Notes: generated from the sequence alone by a model not told the origin. A DNA stretch of 64,000 nt from Aquiflexum gelatinilyticum (GCF_024741135.1 NZ_JANSUY010000001.1:248001-312000), one strand, 5' to 3'; positions 9,605 through 19,190 are shown, counted from the first letter of the stretch. A program made the numbers and translations.

Positions 9605-10281
9605 ACGAAGAAATAGCACTATCAGCCAGAGCAATTAGCAAATACTTTCACGAACCGGAGACCTTTCAGGTGTTGAAGGATATTTCTTTTGATGTCAAAA
9701 AGGGGGAGTTCTTATCCATGATCGGTAAGTCGGGCTCAGGAAAATCAACCTTGCTCTATCTATTATCTACCATGGATACAGATTATACAGGTGAGATTAC
9801 CATCAATGGGGAATGCCTTACAGGACGGACCCAAAATCAGTTAGCAGCCTTTCGAAATGCGCACATCGGATTCGTTTTCCAGTTTCACTACCTGCTTCCT
9901 GAGTTTACAGCATTGGATAACGTGATGCTTCCGGCACTCAAACTAGGTAAAAAATCCCAAGAGGAAATCAGAGAAGATGCATATTCAAATCTAAAAATGC
10001 TTGGTCTTGAAGCCCAAGCAATGAAGCAAAGCAATAAACTATCCGGTGGACAACAACAACGGGTAGCAATAGCAAGGGCATTAATCAACCAGCCTGCCGT
10101 CATAATGGGTGATGAACCTACAGGCAATCTGGATTCGAAAAATACAGATATCGTGTTTGAGATTTTTCGCCAGCTGGCAGCCGAAAGGGGACAAACCATT
10201 ATTGCAGTTACTCACGACGATGAGTTTGCACAGAAAAGTGACAGGATTCTAGAATTGGGTGATGGCCGTCTGTTGAATTGA
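9601..10281 (+). CDS. ABC transporter ATP-binding protein, LolD/MacB family
   Basis: 226 residues. Walker A is GKSGSGKST (42-50), the Q loop lies in FVFQFHYLLPEFTA, the signature is LSGGQQQRVAIARAL, Walker B with catalytic Glu is VIMGDEPTGNLDS, and the H loop is VTHD. This is the cytoplasmic motor of the tripartite system. It overlaps the permease by 4 nt, and all four exporter genes (5950-10281) are coupled by such overlaps. The substrate cannot be told from sequence; small amphipathic molecules, peptides or lipids are all possible for this class. Confidence 0.95.
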   Translation: MNEEIALSARAISKYFHEPETFQVLKDISFDVKKGEFLSMIGKSGSGKSTLLYLLSTMDTDYTGEITINGECLTGRTQNQLAAFRNAHIGFVFQFHYLLPEFTALDNVMLPALKLGKKSQEEIREDAYSNLKMLGLEAQAMKQSNKLSGGQQQRVAIARALINQPAVIMGDEPTGNLDSKNTDIVFEIFRQLAAERGQTIIAVTHDDEFAQKSDRILELGDGRLLN

Positions 10282-10347
10282 CAGCATCAACAATAGCTGA
10301 AATTGGGGTATGTGGACTTTACTACCAAACAAAAAAATATCATTTCA

Positions 10348-11220
10348 ATGAATAAAATATTTGGGACGATCTTACTGTTGGCTATTGCTGGTAATTGCTG
10401 GAGTCAGGAATTTGAATTGCTAGAAGTGGAATACGCAAGATATCCTAAAACATCCCTTAGCAAAATTGATAGTATTGAGGCCATTATTTCAGAATACCAA
10501 GTTTCGTTTCTGTTACCTGCGATACGGAAAGAAAAATGGTTCCTCCTGGCCGGAGCCACCTATCGATTGGTAGTTCCGGAAAGCGCCGATCGTCAATCAA
10601 ATGATGACCTGTTTTTTCTTGGTTTGCGCATGGCGGGTGTTTTCAGTGTATCTGAAAATAAACAATTGATTGTTAGTGCTTTTCCAGCTATTTCCACAAC
10701 TGACGAACCAGGAAGCTTTTCCGGAAATAATTTTTTGATGCAAGGTGGAGTCTTATTTAAAACTCAAAAGACTGAAAAGTTTTCTTATAGCTTAGGCGTA
10801 ATCAGTACGTCAAGGTTTGGTAGACCTTTGATTTTACCTTCCTTAGGTATGACTAGAGTGGGAGATAAAATGAAATTGGACATTAACTTACCTTTCTTTG
10901 TGAAAACGATGTGGAATTATACCAATCGATTCTCTTATGGGTTAAAGTTTGACGTAAATGGGAGTCAGTATAATCTCAACAATGAAACATTCAATGGATC
11001 TGAAGTGGACTTGCTTCGATTCTCACGGGTAAGATTGGGACCTGAATTCCAGTATCGAATCGTCGGACCTTTATTCATCGAACTTTTTGGGGGAATTGCT
11101 GCAAGACGAACCTATGATTTCGATATAATTGGAAGTGATGATATCGATTTAAGCTTAGAAAACGGACCTTTTTTATCTGTGAGGCTTTATATTAAACCCC
11201 AGATAAGGGCTGTTCAATAG
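10348..11220 (+). CDS. Outer-membrane beta-barrel protein (DUF6268-like)
   Basis: 290 residues from the ATG at 10348, which begins a good signal peptide (MNKIFGTILLLAIAGNCWSQ); the in-frame ATG at 10303 adds a non-signal leader. The mature sequence resembles Bacteroidota DUF6268 outer-membrane proteins, with the order short N-terminal segment, FLLPAIRKEKWFLLAGATYR, repeated barrel strands, and a terminal strand GPFLSVRLYIKPQ. It is the last gene of the co-directional exporter cluster, 66 nt after the ATPase stop. The family assignment is tentative; an outer-membrane location is more certain. Confidence 0.7.
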   Translation: MNKIFGTILLLAIAGNCWSQEFELLEVEYARYPKTSLSKIDSIEAIISEYQVSFLLPAIRKEKWFLLAGATYRLVVPESADRQSNDDLFFLGLRMAGVFSVSENKQLIVSAFPAISTTDEPGSFSGNNFLMQGGVLFKTQKTEKFSYSLGVISTSRFGRPLILPSLGMTRVGDKMKLDINLPFFVKTMWNYTNRFSYGLKFDVNGSQYNLNNETFNGSEVDLLRFSRVRLGPEFQYRIVGPLFIELFGGIAARRTYDFDIIGSDDIDLSLENGPFLSVRLYIKPQIRAVQ

Positions 11221-11317
11221 CGAGTCACAAGCTTGAGAATTCTTTTGTAAGTATTCCAATCGCCAGCAAGTTGTTGGCAAGTTGAGAAAGCAGCTTTATA
11301 GAAATTAGGGTTCTTTC

Positions 11318-12469
11318 CTATTTCAACCTTATCGGTTCAAAAACCAAAGAAGTGCCATCCAATTTGGTGATGGTCATGGATTTGGGTTTGTTGGTAAATG
11401 ACCACCTCATAAAATCACAGGAATCCTCAAAATCTTCCGCCCTGCGGCCGTTCACAGAAAGGATTTCTTCTCCGATGCTGAGCATAATGTCTTCAGGGAC
11501 TGCCCCGATGGATTTGCTCATGACGACGAGTTTTCCCTCTAGGTAATGCACCCCGACTTGGATCGGATCTTTGAACTTCACCGCTTTCCGCATGCGGAGG
11601 AGGTATTTCGATTCGGAATTGTTGATGACCAGGCTGCTGCCCAAAGTTTTGAAAAAACCAATGCCGAGTTTCGCCCCGGTAATAGGCTCAAAACTTATCG
11701 GGATTTTTTCAAAATAGTTTTCGCCGATTTGGAGACTGTCCACCAAGATCGTTCTTGTGCTGTCTGTTTGGATACTCAATGCCCCCATAGAACTGCTGAT
11801 ATCGGGATTACTGAGGCCGAGGCTGTCCTTCAGTGACAGGAAATCCTGAATGGAAGGGTTGTTGGCCGGAAAACTGAAAAAATGCGTATATCCTGTATCG
11901 ATGAGGATGTTTTCAAATTCCTCCCCGGCAAACTTCACCGTAACATAAGGCCTCTTATTGAAAAAATAAACCGGAATGTCTGTCCATCCATTTTCGACTG
12001 GGAAAGGATTTTTCGAAAAACGGATCACCATGTTTTCAAAATCAATCTCCCAATTGAGCTGTGAAATGATGTCAGAGCCGAGCAGGTAATAATCCATGCA
12101 GTAGAGGTATGCCATGTCATTGACAAGACTCCGTACTTTGGGAAAGCTGACTCCGCCGATCCTGATTTCTTTTGTCAGTCCTGTCGGGACTTTGGCCACC
12201 TGCTTGTTGGAATCCCGCATTTTGATTTTTTTGCCTTTGACCTGCAGCCTTTCGGCCGGTTCGGCAAGGGAGTTTGCCAAGCCCATACTCGCACCGGTAT
12301 CGAATGCAAAATCTGTGTCCACGCCGTTCATTTGGCCTTTGAATACGAGAAGACCGGCATCGATATGGAAAGGAAGGGTGTAAACAGAATCAGATTGGGT
12401 TCTGCATTCGGCGGTTTCTCCTGATTTTAAAATCAGCAGGGCAAAGAATACAATCAGGAATCGTTTCAT
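11318..12469 (-). CDS. Retropepsin-like aspartyl protease with C-terminal PDZ domain
   Basis: 383 residues from the ATG at 12469, which starts the signal peptide (MKRFLIVFFALLIL). An upstream in-frame start at 12511 would hide it. Two aspartyl motifs are visible: DTGASMG near residue 57 and DTGYTHF near 200, so both catalytic Asp residues are present in one chain. The C-terminal part (about 305-380) reads as a PDZ-like domain (IMLSIGEEILSVNGRRAEDF). This architecture is common among envelope aspartyl proteases of Bacteroidota. It follows the split ThrE genes by 89 nt and could be in the same transcript. Confidence 0.88.
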   Translation of the reverse strand: MKRFLIVFFALLILKSGETAECRTQSDSVYTLPFHIDAGLLVFKGQMNGVDTDFAFDTGASMGLANSLAEPAERLQVKGKKIKMRDSNKQVAKVPTGLTKEIRIGGVSFPKVRSLVNDMAYLYCMDYYLLGSDIISQLNWEIDFENMVIRFSKNPFPVENGWTDIPVYFFNKRPYVTVKFAGEEFENILIDTGYTHFFSFPANNPSIQDFLSLKDSLGLSNPDISSSMGALSIQTDSTRTILVDSLQIGENYFEKIPISFEPITGAKLGIGFFKTLGSSLVINNSESKYLLRMRKAVKFKDPIQVGVHYLEGKLVVMSKSIGAVPEDIMLSIGEEILSVNGRRAEDFEDSCDFMRWSFTNKPKSMTITKLDGTSLVFEPIRLK

Positions 12470-12558
12470 AAATACCAAAATAGGGTTTTTTGAAAAGATA
12501 AATTGAAACAATATCAGAGTTTGGGTTTTTATCTTTTGCTTCTAGGAATAACAAAATA

Positions 12559-13068
12559 TCACTTTTTCCTATTACCCAAAAATGGCACAAAATAATTCAC
12601 CTTTTTCACACTCTCAATCCTAAAAAGCAACATGGGCAGAGTTACCCCCAAAGAAAGCGCGAGGATAATAAAAAAGGTCATTACCCCGTCATGGGCAGTT
12701 TTGGTCAGGACTTCCATTTCGTTATGGCTGACAAAAGAAATCAAACCCAAGATGGTCTGATAGGCAAATGATCCCGGAATAAGCGGGATGACCGAAGGAA
12801 TACTGATCACAATTGGCGGCACATGCCTCCAATGGGATACAGGAATACTCGCAAAGCCCACCGCAGCAGCACCTGCCGCTGAAGCCATGATAATTCCCCC
12901 GCCGACATGAGGGAGAAGAACGGCAAACTTTAAAAATCCTGCCAAAGACCCACATAGAAAAATAGCAAATAATGCCCGTGCGGGGCTGTTGAACAAAATG
13001 GCAAATCCCACGGCAGCACATCCGCACCAAAAGGCCTTGAATATGATATCCATCCAGTCAGTCATCAT
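12559..13068 (-). CDS. Threonine/serine exporter, ThrE C-terminal-type subunit (DUF3815)
   Basis: 169 residues, nearly all hydrophobic, with about five transmembrane segments. The order (MDIIFKAFWCGCAAVGFAIL at the start, PPIVISIPSVIPLIPGSFAY in the middle) matches the ThrE_2/DUF3815 half of threonine/serine exporters. It overlaps the N-terminal half-gene by 4 nt. Together the two would form a split version of the amino-acid exporter that is fused in Corynebacterium ThrE. It acts in the inner membrane. Confidence 0.9.
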   Translation of the reverse strand: MMTDWMDIIFKAFWCGCAAVGFAILFNSPARALFAIFLCGSLAGFLKFAVLLPHVGGGIIMASAAGAAAVGFASIPVSHWRHVPPIVISIPSVIPLIPGSFAYQTILGLISFVSHNEMEVLTKTAHDGVMTFFIILALSLGVTLPMLLFRIESVKKVNYFVPFLGNRKK

Positions 13069-13841
13069 AATACTTTAAAAATATAGAGTACTGTCGCCAG
13101 TCCGGCAGCAATGGAAAAAGCATGCAACATGGCATTGATACCGCGATCCACACCGTTGATGATATGGCCATCGATCAGGTCAATGATAGAATTGATCAGA
13201 AGTACTCCGGGAATTAAAAATAAAATACTGGTGGCAAAGGCATGATCCAGGTCGTTTTCTACCCCAATTTTCCAACAGATCCCAATGACTGCAGCAGCCA
13301 CCACAGCACTGCCATAGGTGATCATAAGGGGATTGTATTTCTTGACGACCATTTCCTGCTTAAAGAAAAGACCGATGACGGTTGCCAAAAATGTAATGGC
13401 CATTTCCAGTGGATTTCCTCCAAATGTAAAGCAGAAGGCTGATCCCGCAATTCCAGTAAATAGTAAAATGACAGGCCTTTTGTAGGTAGGGATGTCAAAA
13501 ACTTGGTTAATGATTTTTTCCGATTCCTCCAGGCTGATTTTTTTTTCCACCACATCCCAACTCAATTGGCTGATAACAGTTACAACCTTAAAGTTGGCGC
13601 CGGGTAAGGTAGCGATGCTCTTTGATCCTGAAAAGATATTCCCCCGGTTTTCCTGGTGAAGGGATATCGAAATGTTTCGGGTGCCAAGGTCTACGTTGGC
13701 TTCATAGCCATAGGCATTTGCAAACCTGGAAAGGTTGGTAATGACCCGGCTGCTTCCGGCACCTGATTTGATCAATGCGATCCCGGCCTGTAACAGGAGG
13801 TTTCCCAATCTTGCAGGTTCTTCTATGGTATGGCCTGTCAT
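13065..13841 (-). CDS. Threonine/serine exporter, ThrE N-terminal-type subunit (DUF1212)
   Basis: 258 residues. A cytoplasmic N-terminal domain (about 1-120), with LLLQAGIALIKSGAGSSRV and the following mixed alpha/beta segment, matches the DUF1212/ThrE family and is followed by about five transmembrane helices (from about 128). It is coupled by an ATGA overlap to the small subunit at 12559-13068. Split two-gene forms like this are the usual arrangement in many bacteria. Probable role: export of threonine, serine or small peptides. Confidence 0.9.
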   Translation of the reverse strand: MTGHTIEEPARLGNLLLQAGIALIKSGAGSSRVITNLSRFANAYGYEANVDLGTRNISISLHQENRGNIFSGSKSIATLPGANFKVVTVISQLSWDVVEKKISLEESEKIINQVFDIPTYKRPVILLFTGIAGSAFCFTFGGNPLEMAITFLATVIGLFFKQEMVVKKYNPLMITYGSAVVAAAVIGICWKIGVENDLDHAFATSILFLIPGVLLINSIIDLIDGHIINGVDRGINAMLHAFSIAAGLATVLYIFKVL

Positions 13842-14063
13842 TACTAGCTTGGCGGTTTGATTTATTCCTGCAAATTACGGCTAAATAAGCATAGAAGCGG
13901 TCTGACCTCCTCCAAAAAGTTTATTTTTCAAAATCCCATTTCACTTGCCTTTTTGCATAAAGATGTCTTCCAATGCTTCTGGAGGAAGTTTACAATCCTC
14001 CCATACATTTTTTACCTAGCCTTCAAAAGTCCAAAGCCTGTTTGAAAATCATCTTGATGCGGC

Positions 14064-15092
14064 TTACTTTTTTAAGATCTTGATGATTCGGCCATAAATG
14101 ATTTCTGCCAAACTCCAGTCATATCCATCGAAGTTGCTGGTATTATTAAACTGAATGACAACTGCATCAATGTCTTTATGGTACTTGGCAATACTCTGAT
14201 AGCCGGGAAGTAAACCGGTATGTTCATACACATAGATAGAGGAATAGATTTCCTTTTCTCCTTCCTTAAACACCGACCCATCGTTCAATGCTCTCAAGAA
14301 TATCCCCACGTCCTCTGCCGTTGCCAGCATTAAGCCTGTATCCTCATTCTTAAAATCTTTATCAATGCCAAAATAATAGCCGCTCATTACATCCTTTATA
14401 TTTACTTCACTGAGTGATCCGAAAGTATTTTTCAGCCCAAGAGGTATCAATATTTGCTCCTTTATATATTGCTGATGCGGATAACCTAACAATGTATCCA
14501 TGAGGTTCTCAATCAACATATAATTGGTATTTGAATAACCGTAATCTTCATCCGGTTTGAAGTCAGCAGGTAAATCCAGTCCGTAACCAAGTGTTTCTTG
14601 TCGGTTTTTTGGCGGATTTGTCCAATAATCAGGATGGTCTACAAAATTGGGAATGCCACTTCGGTGTTGGAGCATCATCCTCAAGGTTATTTTGTCTGAA
14701 TATTCAATTCTTTCAGCCAATTCCGGAAAGTATCCAGCGAGTGTTTTATCTAAAGACAAGCGCCCTTCTTTAACTAGTTTTGCGGTAGCGACCGCTACAT
14801 ACAATTTGGTGATACTGGCTATTTGGAACAATGCCTGGGGGTAAGCAGGTATTTTCTTTTTTCGGTCATGCCAGCCGGCAGCATAAAGCTCCGGTTGTTT
14901 TCCCTTTTGGTCTACATAGACAATCATTCCATCAAATCCATAGCCAATGGCCTCATCCATTTGTCCCTGTATCGTATCAGGGAGAGGTAAAATCCAAGCT
15001 TTTACAAGAACCCATGGCACGAAGTAAAGGGAGCCAATGCTTGCGAGGATAAATAAAATTCTGAGTGTTTGCTTGATATGTTGTTTTGTCAT
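14064..15092 (-). CDS. Serine hydrolase, class C beta-lactamase/PBP-like
   Basis: 342 residues from the ATG at 15092; an upstream in-frame ATG at 15200 would overlap the end of the next gene. One N-terminal membrane anchor or signal (about 8-28) places the catalytic domain in the periplasm. The catalytic Ser-x-x-Lys motif is SITK (about 93-96), the Tyr motif is YSN (GYSNTNYM), and the third motif is HTG (EHTGLLPGY), replacing the usual KTG. This is the beta-lactamase (PF00144) esterase/peptidase family; no resistance role is implied. Confidence 0.9.
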   Translation of the reverse strand: MTKQHIKQTLRILFILASIGSLYFVPWVLVKAWILPLPDTIQGQMDEAIGYGFDGMIVYVDQKGKQPELYAAGWHDRKKKIPAYPQALFQIASITKLYVAVATAKLVKEGRLSLDKTLAGYFPELAERIEYSDKITLRMMLQHRSGIPNFVDHPDYWTNPPKNRQETLGYGLDLPADFKPDEDYGYSNTNYMLIENLMDTLLGYPHQQYIKEQILIPLGLKNTFGSLSEVNIKDVMSGYYFGIDKDFKNEDTGLMLATAEDVGIFLRALNDGSVFKEGEKEIYSSIYVYEHTGLLPGYQSIAKYHKDIDAVVIQFNNTSNFDGYDWSLAEIIYGRIIKILKK

Positions 15093-15156
15093 TAAACTAT
15101 TTTTTGGAGCGGAAGCAGGACAATAAAAACACCTCCTTACAGCTACATTAATTCCG

Positions 15157-15522
15157 TCAAACTTTGATCTTTCCGGTTCGGTAGAGATCCAAAGCCTCAT
15201 TAAGTAGTCCCTTCACTTCGTCGACAGGAATATCCAAATCGGGATCAATCCTAAATATCTTCATCCTGCTTCGGTTACCTTTCTCCAGACCAGGATGCTG
15301 CAGGTGTCTTCCTTCCACCATCAAGAGGTAGGGTTCTCCTGATTTCTTTTCAGTCCAAAGGTAGCAAAACATCTTTTTCTTGTAGCAAAAGCAAGGCATA
15401 CCATACTTTACTGTTTCTGTCACCAGATCATCCTGGGCAAGGACAATATCCCGCAAGGCGAGCAGACAACCCTTCACTGGTTCAGGTTTTTTATGGTAAA
15501 AATCTTGGAGTTCGGGGTTCAT
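15157..15522 (-). CDS. DUF1801 domain protein
   Basis: 121 residues, cytoplasmic, no signal peptide. The sequence fits DUF1801: an N-terminal helix with LRDIVLAQDDLVTETVKYGMPCF, then YKKKMFCYLWTEKKSGEPYLLM, and a C-terminal helix ending DLYRTGKIKV. Function of the family is unknown; members are often single-domain proteins related to the iron-chaperone-like frataxin fold (inference from the family). It lies just upstream of the serine hydrolase in the same direction. Confidence 0.8.
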   Translation of the reverse strand: MNPELQDFYHKKPEPVKGCLLALRDIVLAQDDLVTETVKYGMPCFCYKKKMFCYLWTEKKSGEPYLLMVEGRHLQHPGLEKGNRSRMKIFRIDPDLDIPVDEVKGLLNEALDLYRTGKIKV

Positions 15523-15642
15523 TGGGGATTTCTAGATAAGATTTACAATTACAAACCTAAACTTCCAGTCAAAACTGAAAAATCGTGACCAATAGGGTCT
15601 TAAATCCAAATTAAAGCTTTTATCAGGATTGGGTGGATTCAT

Positions 15643-16200
15643 TTACTTTCCTATGGCTAATTTTCTGACTTTATGAACGAAAAACAAAATTGCAGGCCTA
15701 ATACCCAAATAAATCACGGCACCTATCAAAGCCAAAATGGTTCCGATGCCTGTCGGTAGAATAGCACCAAAGGTATATGTCATCCCAATCACAAACCCAA
15801 GCAGACACTCCGCCCGATAGGTGGGATAAAAAAGGGAAATTCCAAAAATCCCTATCAACAAATAACCGGGTACCTCTTCATTGCCAAAACTGAAAAATGT
15901 AGCCAAAGTGATCCCGTAGAGCAATGCAGCAACAAAACCGATAATGACACTTTCTGGGATTTTGGTCTTGACAGCACTTACGCCCAAAGACTTTTCTAAC
16001 CTTTTTTCTACCCGATAGGACAAAAACAAAGTCAAAAGCGGAAGCAAAATACCACCCCACCAATTGGAGATTTCGGGCAAATCTTCCCTTGCCAAAATAT
16101 GGTGGCTTGGAACGCCGCCGTGAAAATGATTCCAAAGTAACAATGACCAAATGGCAAAAGTGATAATAGTGGTTAAGTAGAGGCGTTTTTTCAGAAACAT
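15643..16200 (-). CDS. Multi-pass membrane protein of unknown function
   Basis: 185 residues with about six hydrophobic helices (roughly 7-24, 46-62, 85-105, 112-128, 132-150, 154-176). Lysine- and arginine-rich loops (YRVEKRLEKSLGVSAVKTK and the C-terminal HKVRKLAIGK) are consistent with an inner-membrane protein with cytoplasmic loops there. No family was recognised and no catalytic motif is evident. It is transcribed with the minus-strand group 11318-15522 or from its own promoter. Confidence 0.65.
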   Translation of the reverse strand: MFLKKRLYLTTIITFAIWSLLLWNHFHGGVPSHHILAREDLPEISNWWGGILLPLLTLFLSYRVEKRLEKSLGVSAVKTKIPESVIIGFVAALLYGITLATFFSFGNEEVPGYLLIGIFGISLFYPTYRAECLLGFVIGMTYTFGAILPTGIGTILALIGAVIYLGIRPAILFFVHKVRKLAIGK

Positions 16201-16464
16201 GGATTTGTGGAAATATTGTTTTAAAAATACCGCTTATTTTTTTGTTTCAACCTCTTCCCAAATTCCTTTCACAAAAGACTGACAATTGGATATCCTTTTC
16301 AAAGGTGAGAATTGTACAAGGCTCATAAAAAGTTGTGTAACATATCTCATTCCTACAAAATTTAGCTTTGCAATAGGAAGATTACTGATGGGTTTCATTC
16401 ACATTTTTTCCCAAAACAGATTCAATTCACTAAAATAAAGACAATACGCGCTGAATAAAAAAAA

Positions 16465-17349
16465 ATGAAAAACGAAAAAATAGGATCCGATTTGACCATC
16501 TCTGTAAGCAATTTCCATATGTCCTATGATGAAATGGGAGAAGGTATCATTCCGGTCATCTTCTTGCATGGCTTTCCATTTGACAAGACAATGTGGGCCG
16601 AGCAACTTGAATTTTTGAAATCTTCCTATAGGGTGATTGCGGTTGATATCCGTGGATTTGGGCAGTCGGTTGATGAGGAATCAGAGTTGAGCATAGAAAT
16701 GTTCGCAGATGATCTGATCGCCTTGATGGACGCTTTATACATTGAAAAAGCAGTAGTCTGTGGCCTTTCTATGGGAGGGTTTATCACTTTGAATGCCCAC
16801 CAAAGATTTCCTGAGAGATTTGAGGCATTGATTCTATGAGATACCCAATGCATTGCTGATACCCCAGAAGTCAAAGAAAAACGGCTGAATACCATTCTTG
16901 ATATTGAGGCTGAAGGAGTGGAAAAGTTCAATGAAAAATTTATCCAAAATGTATTTCACAAAGATTCTTTAAAAAGCAAAAAGGATCTAGTAGAAAATTT
17001 GAGTAAAGTGGTTTATGCAAATTCCCCCCAAATTATCCGCCAAGGCTTATTGGCACTTGCCGGTCGCACAGAAACCTGCGGCACATTGGCATCGGTGAAA
17101 GTTCCAACATTGATCATCTGCGGTCGGGAAGATGCAGTCACCCCACTTAGCGAATCTGAAAAGATGCATAAAAGCATTAAGGACTCTATCCTAAAGGTGA
17201 TCGATAAAGCAGGCCATGTTTCCAATTTGGAGCAACCAAAGGAATTCAACCAATATCTCGAAGAATTCTTGGGGACATTGAAAGGCTTAGACCTTCAGGG
17301 AAAAAGTGAAAGCCAAAAGGATGTCAAAAAGATTACCTTGACGAAATAG
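16465..17349 (+). pseudogene. Alpha/beta hydrolase interrupted by a single in-frame TGA
   Basis: The frame is open from ATG 16465 to TGA 16837-16839 and then continues in the same frame without interruption to 17349, 294 codons in all. Before the stop are the strand-turn GFPFDKTMW, the oxyanion region, and the nucleophile elbow GLSMGGF with Ser. After it are the cap domain, the acid strand TLIICGREDAVTPLSES and the catalytic His in KAGHVSNLEQP. All catalytic residues of a full-length alpha/beta hydrolase are therefore present, split by one nonsense codon placed right after the strand that follows the nucleophile helix (EALIL/DTQC). It may be a recent pseudogene, a read-through gene or a sequencing error. 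Confidence 0.85.
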
Positions 17350-17421
17350 ACCAAAGTTCTATCTAAGAAATCCGGACAGGATCCATTGATGTATTTACCT
17401 TCCACCAATCTTTATAAATTA

Positions 17422-18882
17422 TTAATCTTTAGCACCCTCGATCAAAGCATTGAGCGCCTGTCGGTCAAAAACGGTATTGGTCCTCCGGTCAAAAAGTCCT
17501 GAACCATTGTTGCCGGTTCCTCCTGCATCCCAATAGAATGGAATGATTCCGTTTGCGATGGCTTGCTGGGTGACGTATTTGAGGTAAAATGCCCTAGAAG
17601 CCAAGTGGAGTTCTAGGTCTGCCCCAGTCAGGTTAAGCCTTCTGCCGACTGCATATTCGCCTAGTATCACAGGGATTCCCTTGTCCACGAACTTGGTTTT
17701 CATCAACCGCATCATGCTGTCAACGATAGCTTCTTCGCCCCAGGTTGCATTGCGTGTAGGGTCTGTCAGGGAATGAAAATCCTTACCCCAGTAGTAAAAC
17801 ATATTACCCCAATCAGCATCAGTTTCCATCAAAGTGAATTGATATGGGGTATAAAAGTGGACTTCTGCCATCATCCTGTTTGGTATTTTGTCCACTGGCA
17901 AAGAAGTCATCAGGGCATTTGTTTTTTCGATATCGGTGGAGGGTCCCTGCACAACTAGTACCCGATAGCTGTTCCTGCCTCCGGTAGATCGAACAGCATC
18001 CACAAAAGTCTGAAGGTAAGAGTCGAGCACTTCCATTTCTGTGGCGTTATCGACATTGGGTTCATTGGTCCCTGCAAACATCAGGTGCTCATCAAAATCC
18101 CGTAAATGCGTAGCTATCTGTTCCCAAAAGGCTTTTTGTTTGGCATTGTTTTCAGCCTGCTTGGCGGGAGTGACATTGTTTTCCAGCCAGCCTCCATCCC
18201 AATGGATATTCAGAACGACATACATACCTTCGTCAATACTGTATTGAACCACTTGTTTAACCCGATCCAGCCATTCAGGTTTAATTTTGACAGTGGCACT
18301 GTTTTCCAAATATTGGTTCCAAGAGCAGGGGATCCGGATAGCGTTGAAGCCGTTTTGTTTGACCAATCGGATCAGTTCCGGTGTAATGAGTGGATTGCCC
18401 CAGGCTGTTTCGCTTCCGCTGGCTTCCAATGAATTACCGATATTCCAACCCAACTTTATTTTGGCAGCCAATTCAATAGCGGTACTCGGCATCCCGCTCG
18501 CATCTGGTGGGATAGGGGAGCTGTTGTAACTTGGATAGAGTTGCCCTTTCTGGCTTATTTTGATTTCTTTAGGCGCTGCATTTCCCGCTCTCAGGGTCAG
18601 ATTTCCTGTTCTGATGACATTGTCCGGATTGGTCAAAGCGGTGACTTCAATGGTAGAGGTTCCATGCGTACCGGTACTTTTACTTAGCTGTATCCATGGC
18701 AGGTTTGATGTTATTTCCCATGAATCCGCATTGGTAGTGATGGAAAAATCCGTAGTACCGCCTGCTTCTGTAAATTCAATTTTATCTTTTGAAACAGATA
18801 CCGAGATCAGGTCCTCTTTTTCACACCCGCTAAAAACAAAAAAAGCAAACACCAAATTCAATCTTACTAAAAGCCGCATCAT
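17422..18882 (-). CDS. BACON-domain GH5 family endoglucanase-like lipoprotein
   Basis: 486 residues from the ATG at 18882, which gives a lipoprotein signal ending in FVFSGC; the longer start at 18966 would mask it. A BACON-type beta domain occupies about 28-115 (SWEITSNLPWIQLSKSTGTH pattern). The GH5 TIM barrel follows (about 140-480): GWNIGNSLEA, the His in LNIHWDGGW, acid/base Glu in TNEPN (about 275), and nucleophile Glu in ILGEYAV (about 405). It probably cleaves beta-1,4-glucans at the cell surface. No SusC/SusD genes adjoin it, so it is not in an obvious polysaccharide locus. Confidence 0.93.
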   Translation of the reverse strand: MMRLLVRLNLVFAFFVFSGCEKEDLISVSVSKDKIEFTEAGGTTDFSITTNADSWEITSNLPWIQLSKSTGTHGTSTIEVTALTNPDNVIRTGNLTLRAGNAAPKEIKISQKGQLYPSYNSSPIPPDASGMPSTAIELAAKIKLGWNIGNSLEASGSETAWGNPLITPELIRLVKQNGFNAIRIPCSWNQYLENSATVKIKPEWLDRVKQVVQYSIDEGMYVVLNIHWDGGWLENNVTPAKQAENNAKQKAFWEQIATHLRDFDEHLMFAGTNEPNVDNATEMEVLDSYLQTFVDAVRSTGGRNSYRVLVVQGPSTDIEKTNALMTSLPVDKIPNRMMAEVHFYTPYQFTLMETDADWGNMFYYWGKDFHSLTDPTRNATWGEEAIVDSMMRLMKTKFVDKGIPVILGEYAVGRRLNLTGADLELHLASRAFYLKYVTQQAIANGIIPFYWDAGGTGNNGSGLFDRRTNTVFDRQALNALIEGAKD

Positions 18883-19117
18883 CAAAGCAATAGGTATGGT
18901 TGTATGGAGAATAGGTTTGTCTAGAATACTGGACCAGAATTGAAATTCCCAATATCGGATTTTCAAAGTGCAGAATGAATTTATGAAAAAGATTTAGGTT
19001 TCAGCAATGCTGCAAAGTAAATAGGCATTCCTGCAAATTTTTTCACACGGAGATAATTGACTCAGCATTTCTTTCACCATTATTAATTTATAATTCTTAA
19101 TTTTTTTTCCCGCATCA

Positions 19118-19160
19118 CAAAAAAAAAGACCTGTCTGATTTAGAGGAAGCAGACAGGTCT
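19118..19160 (-). terminator. Rho-independent terminator after the DUF2911 gene
   Basis: An 11-bp perfect stem pairs 19127-19137 with 19150-19160 (AGACCTGTCTG/CAGACAGGTCT). On the minus strand it is followed by a T-run (the A-run at 19118-19127 of the plus strand). It lies about 30 nt beyond the DUF2911 stop at 19191. Confidence 0.85.
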
Positions 19161-19190
19161 TGTATTAAAATCTTTCTCTCTTTACTTCCC

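Noticed and set aside
11221-11317. Terminator at the weak stem GCCAGC/GTTGGC
   Set aside because: The stem has a mismatch and no T-run follows.
14064-15092. Antibiotic-resistance beta-lactamase
   Set aside because: Motifs fit the broad serine hydrolase/esterase family; HTG replaces KTG and a membrane anchor is present, so a resistance role is not supported.
16837-16839. Selenocysteine codon in the alpha/beta hydrolase
   Set aside because: No clear hairpin of the needed type follows the TGA and the family is not known for selenocysteine; a nonsense change or error is simpler.
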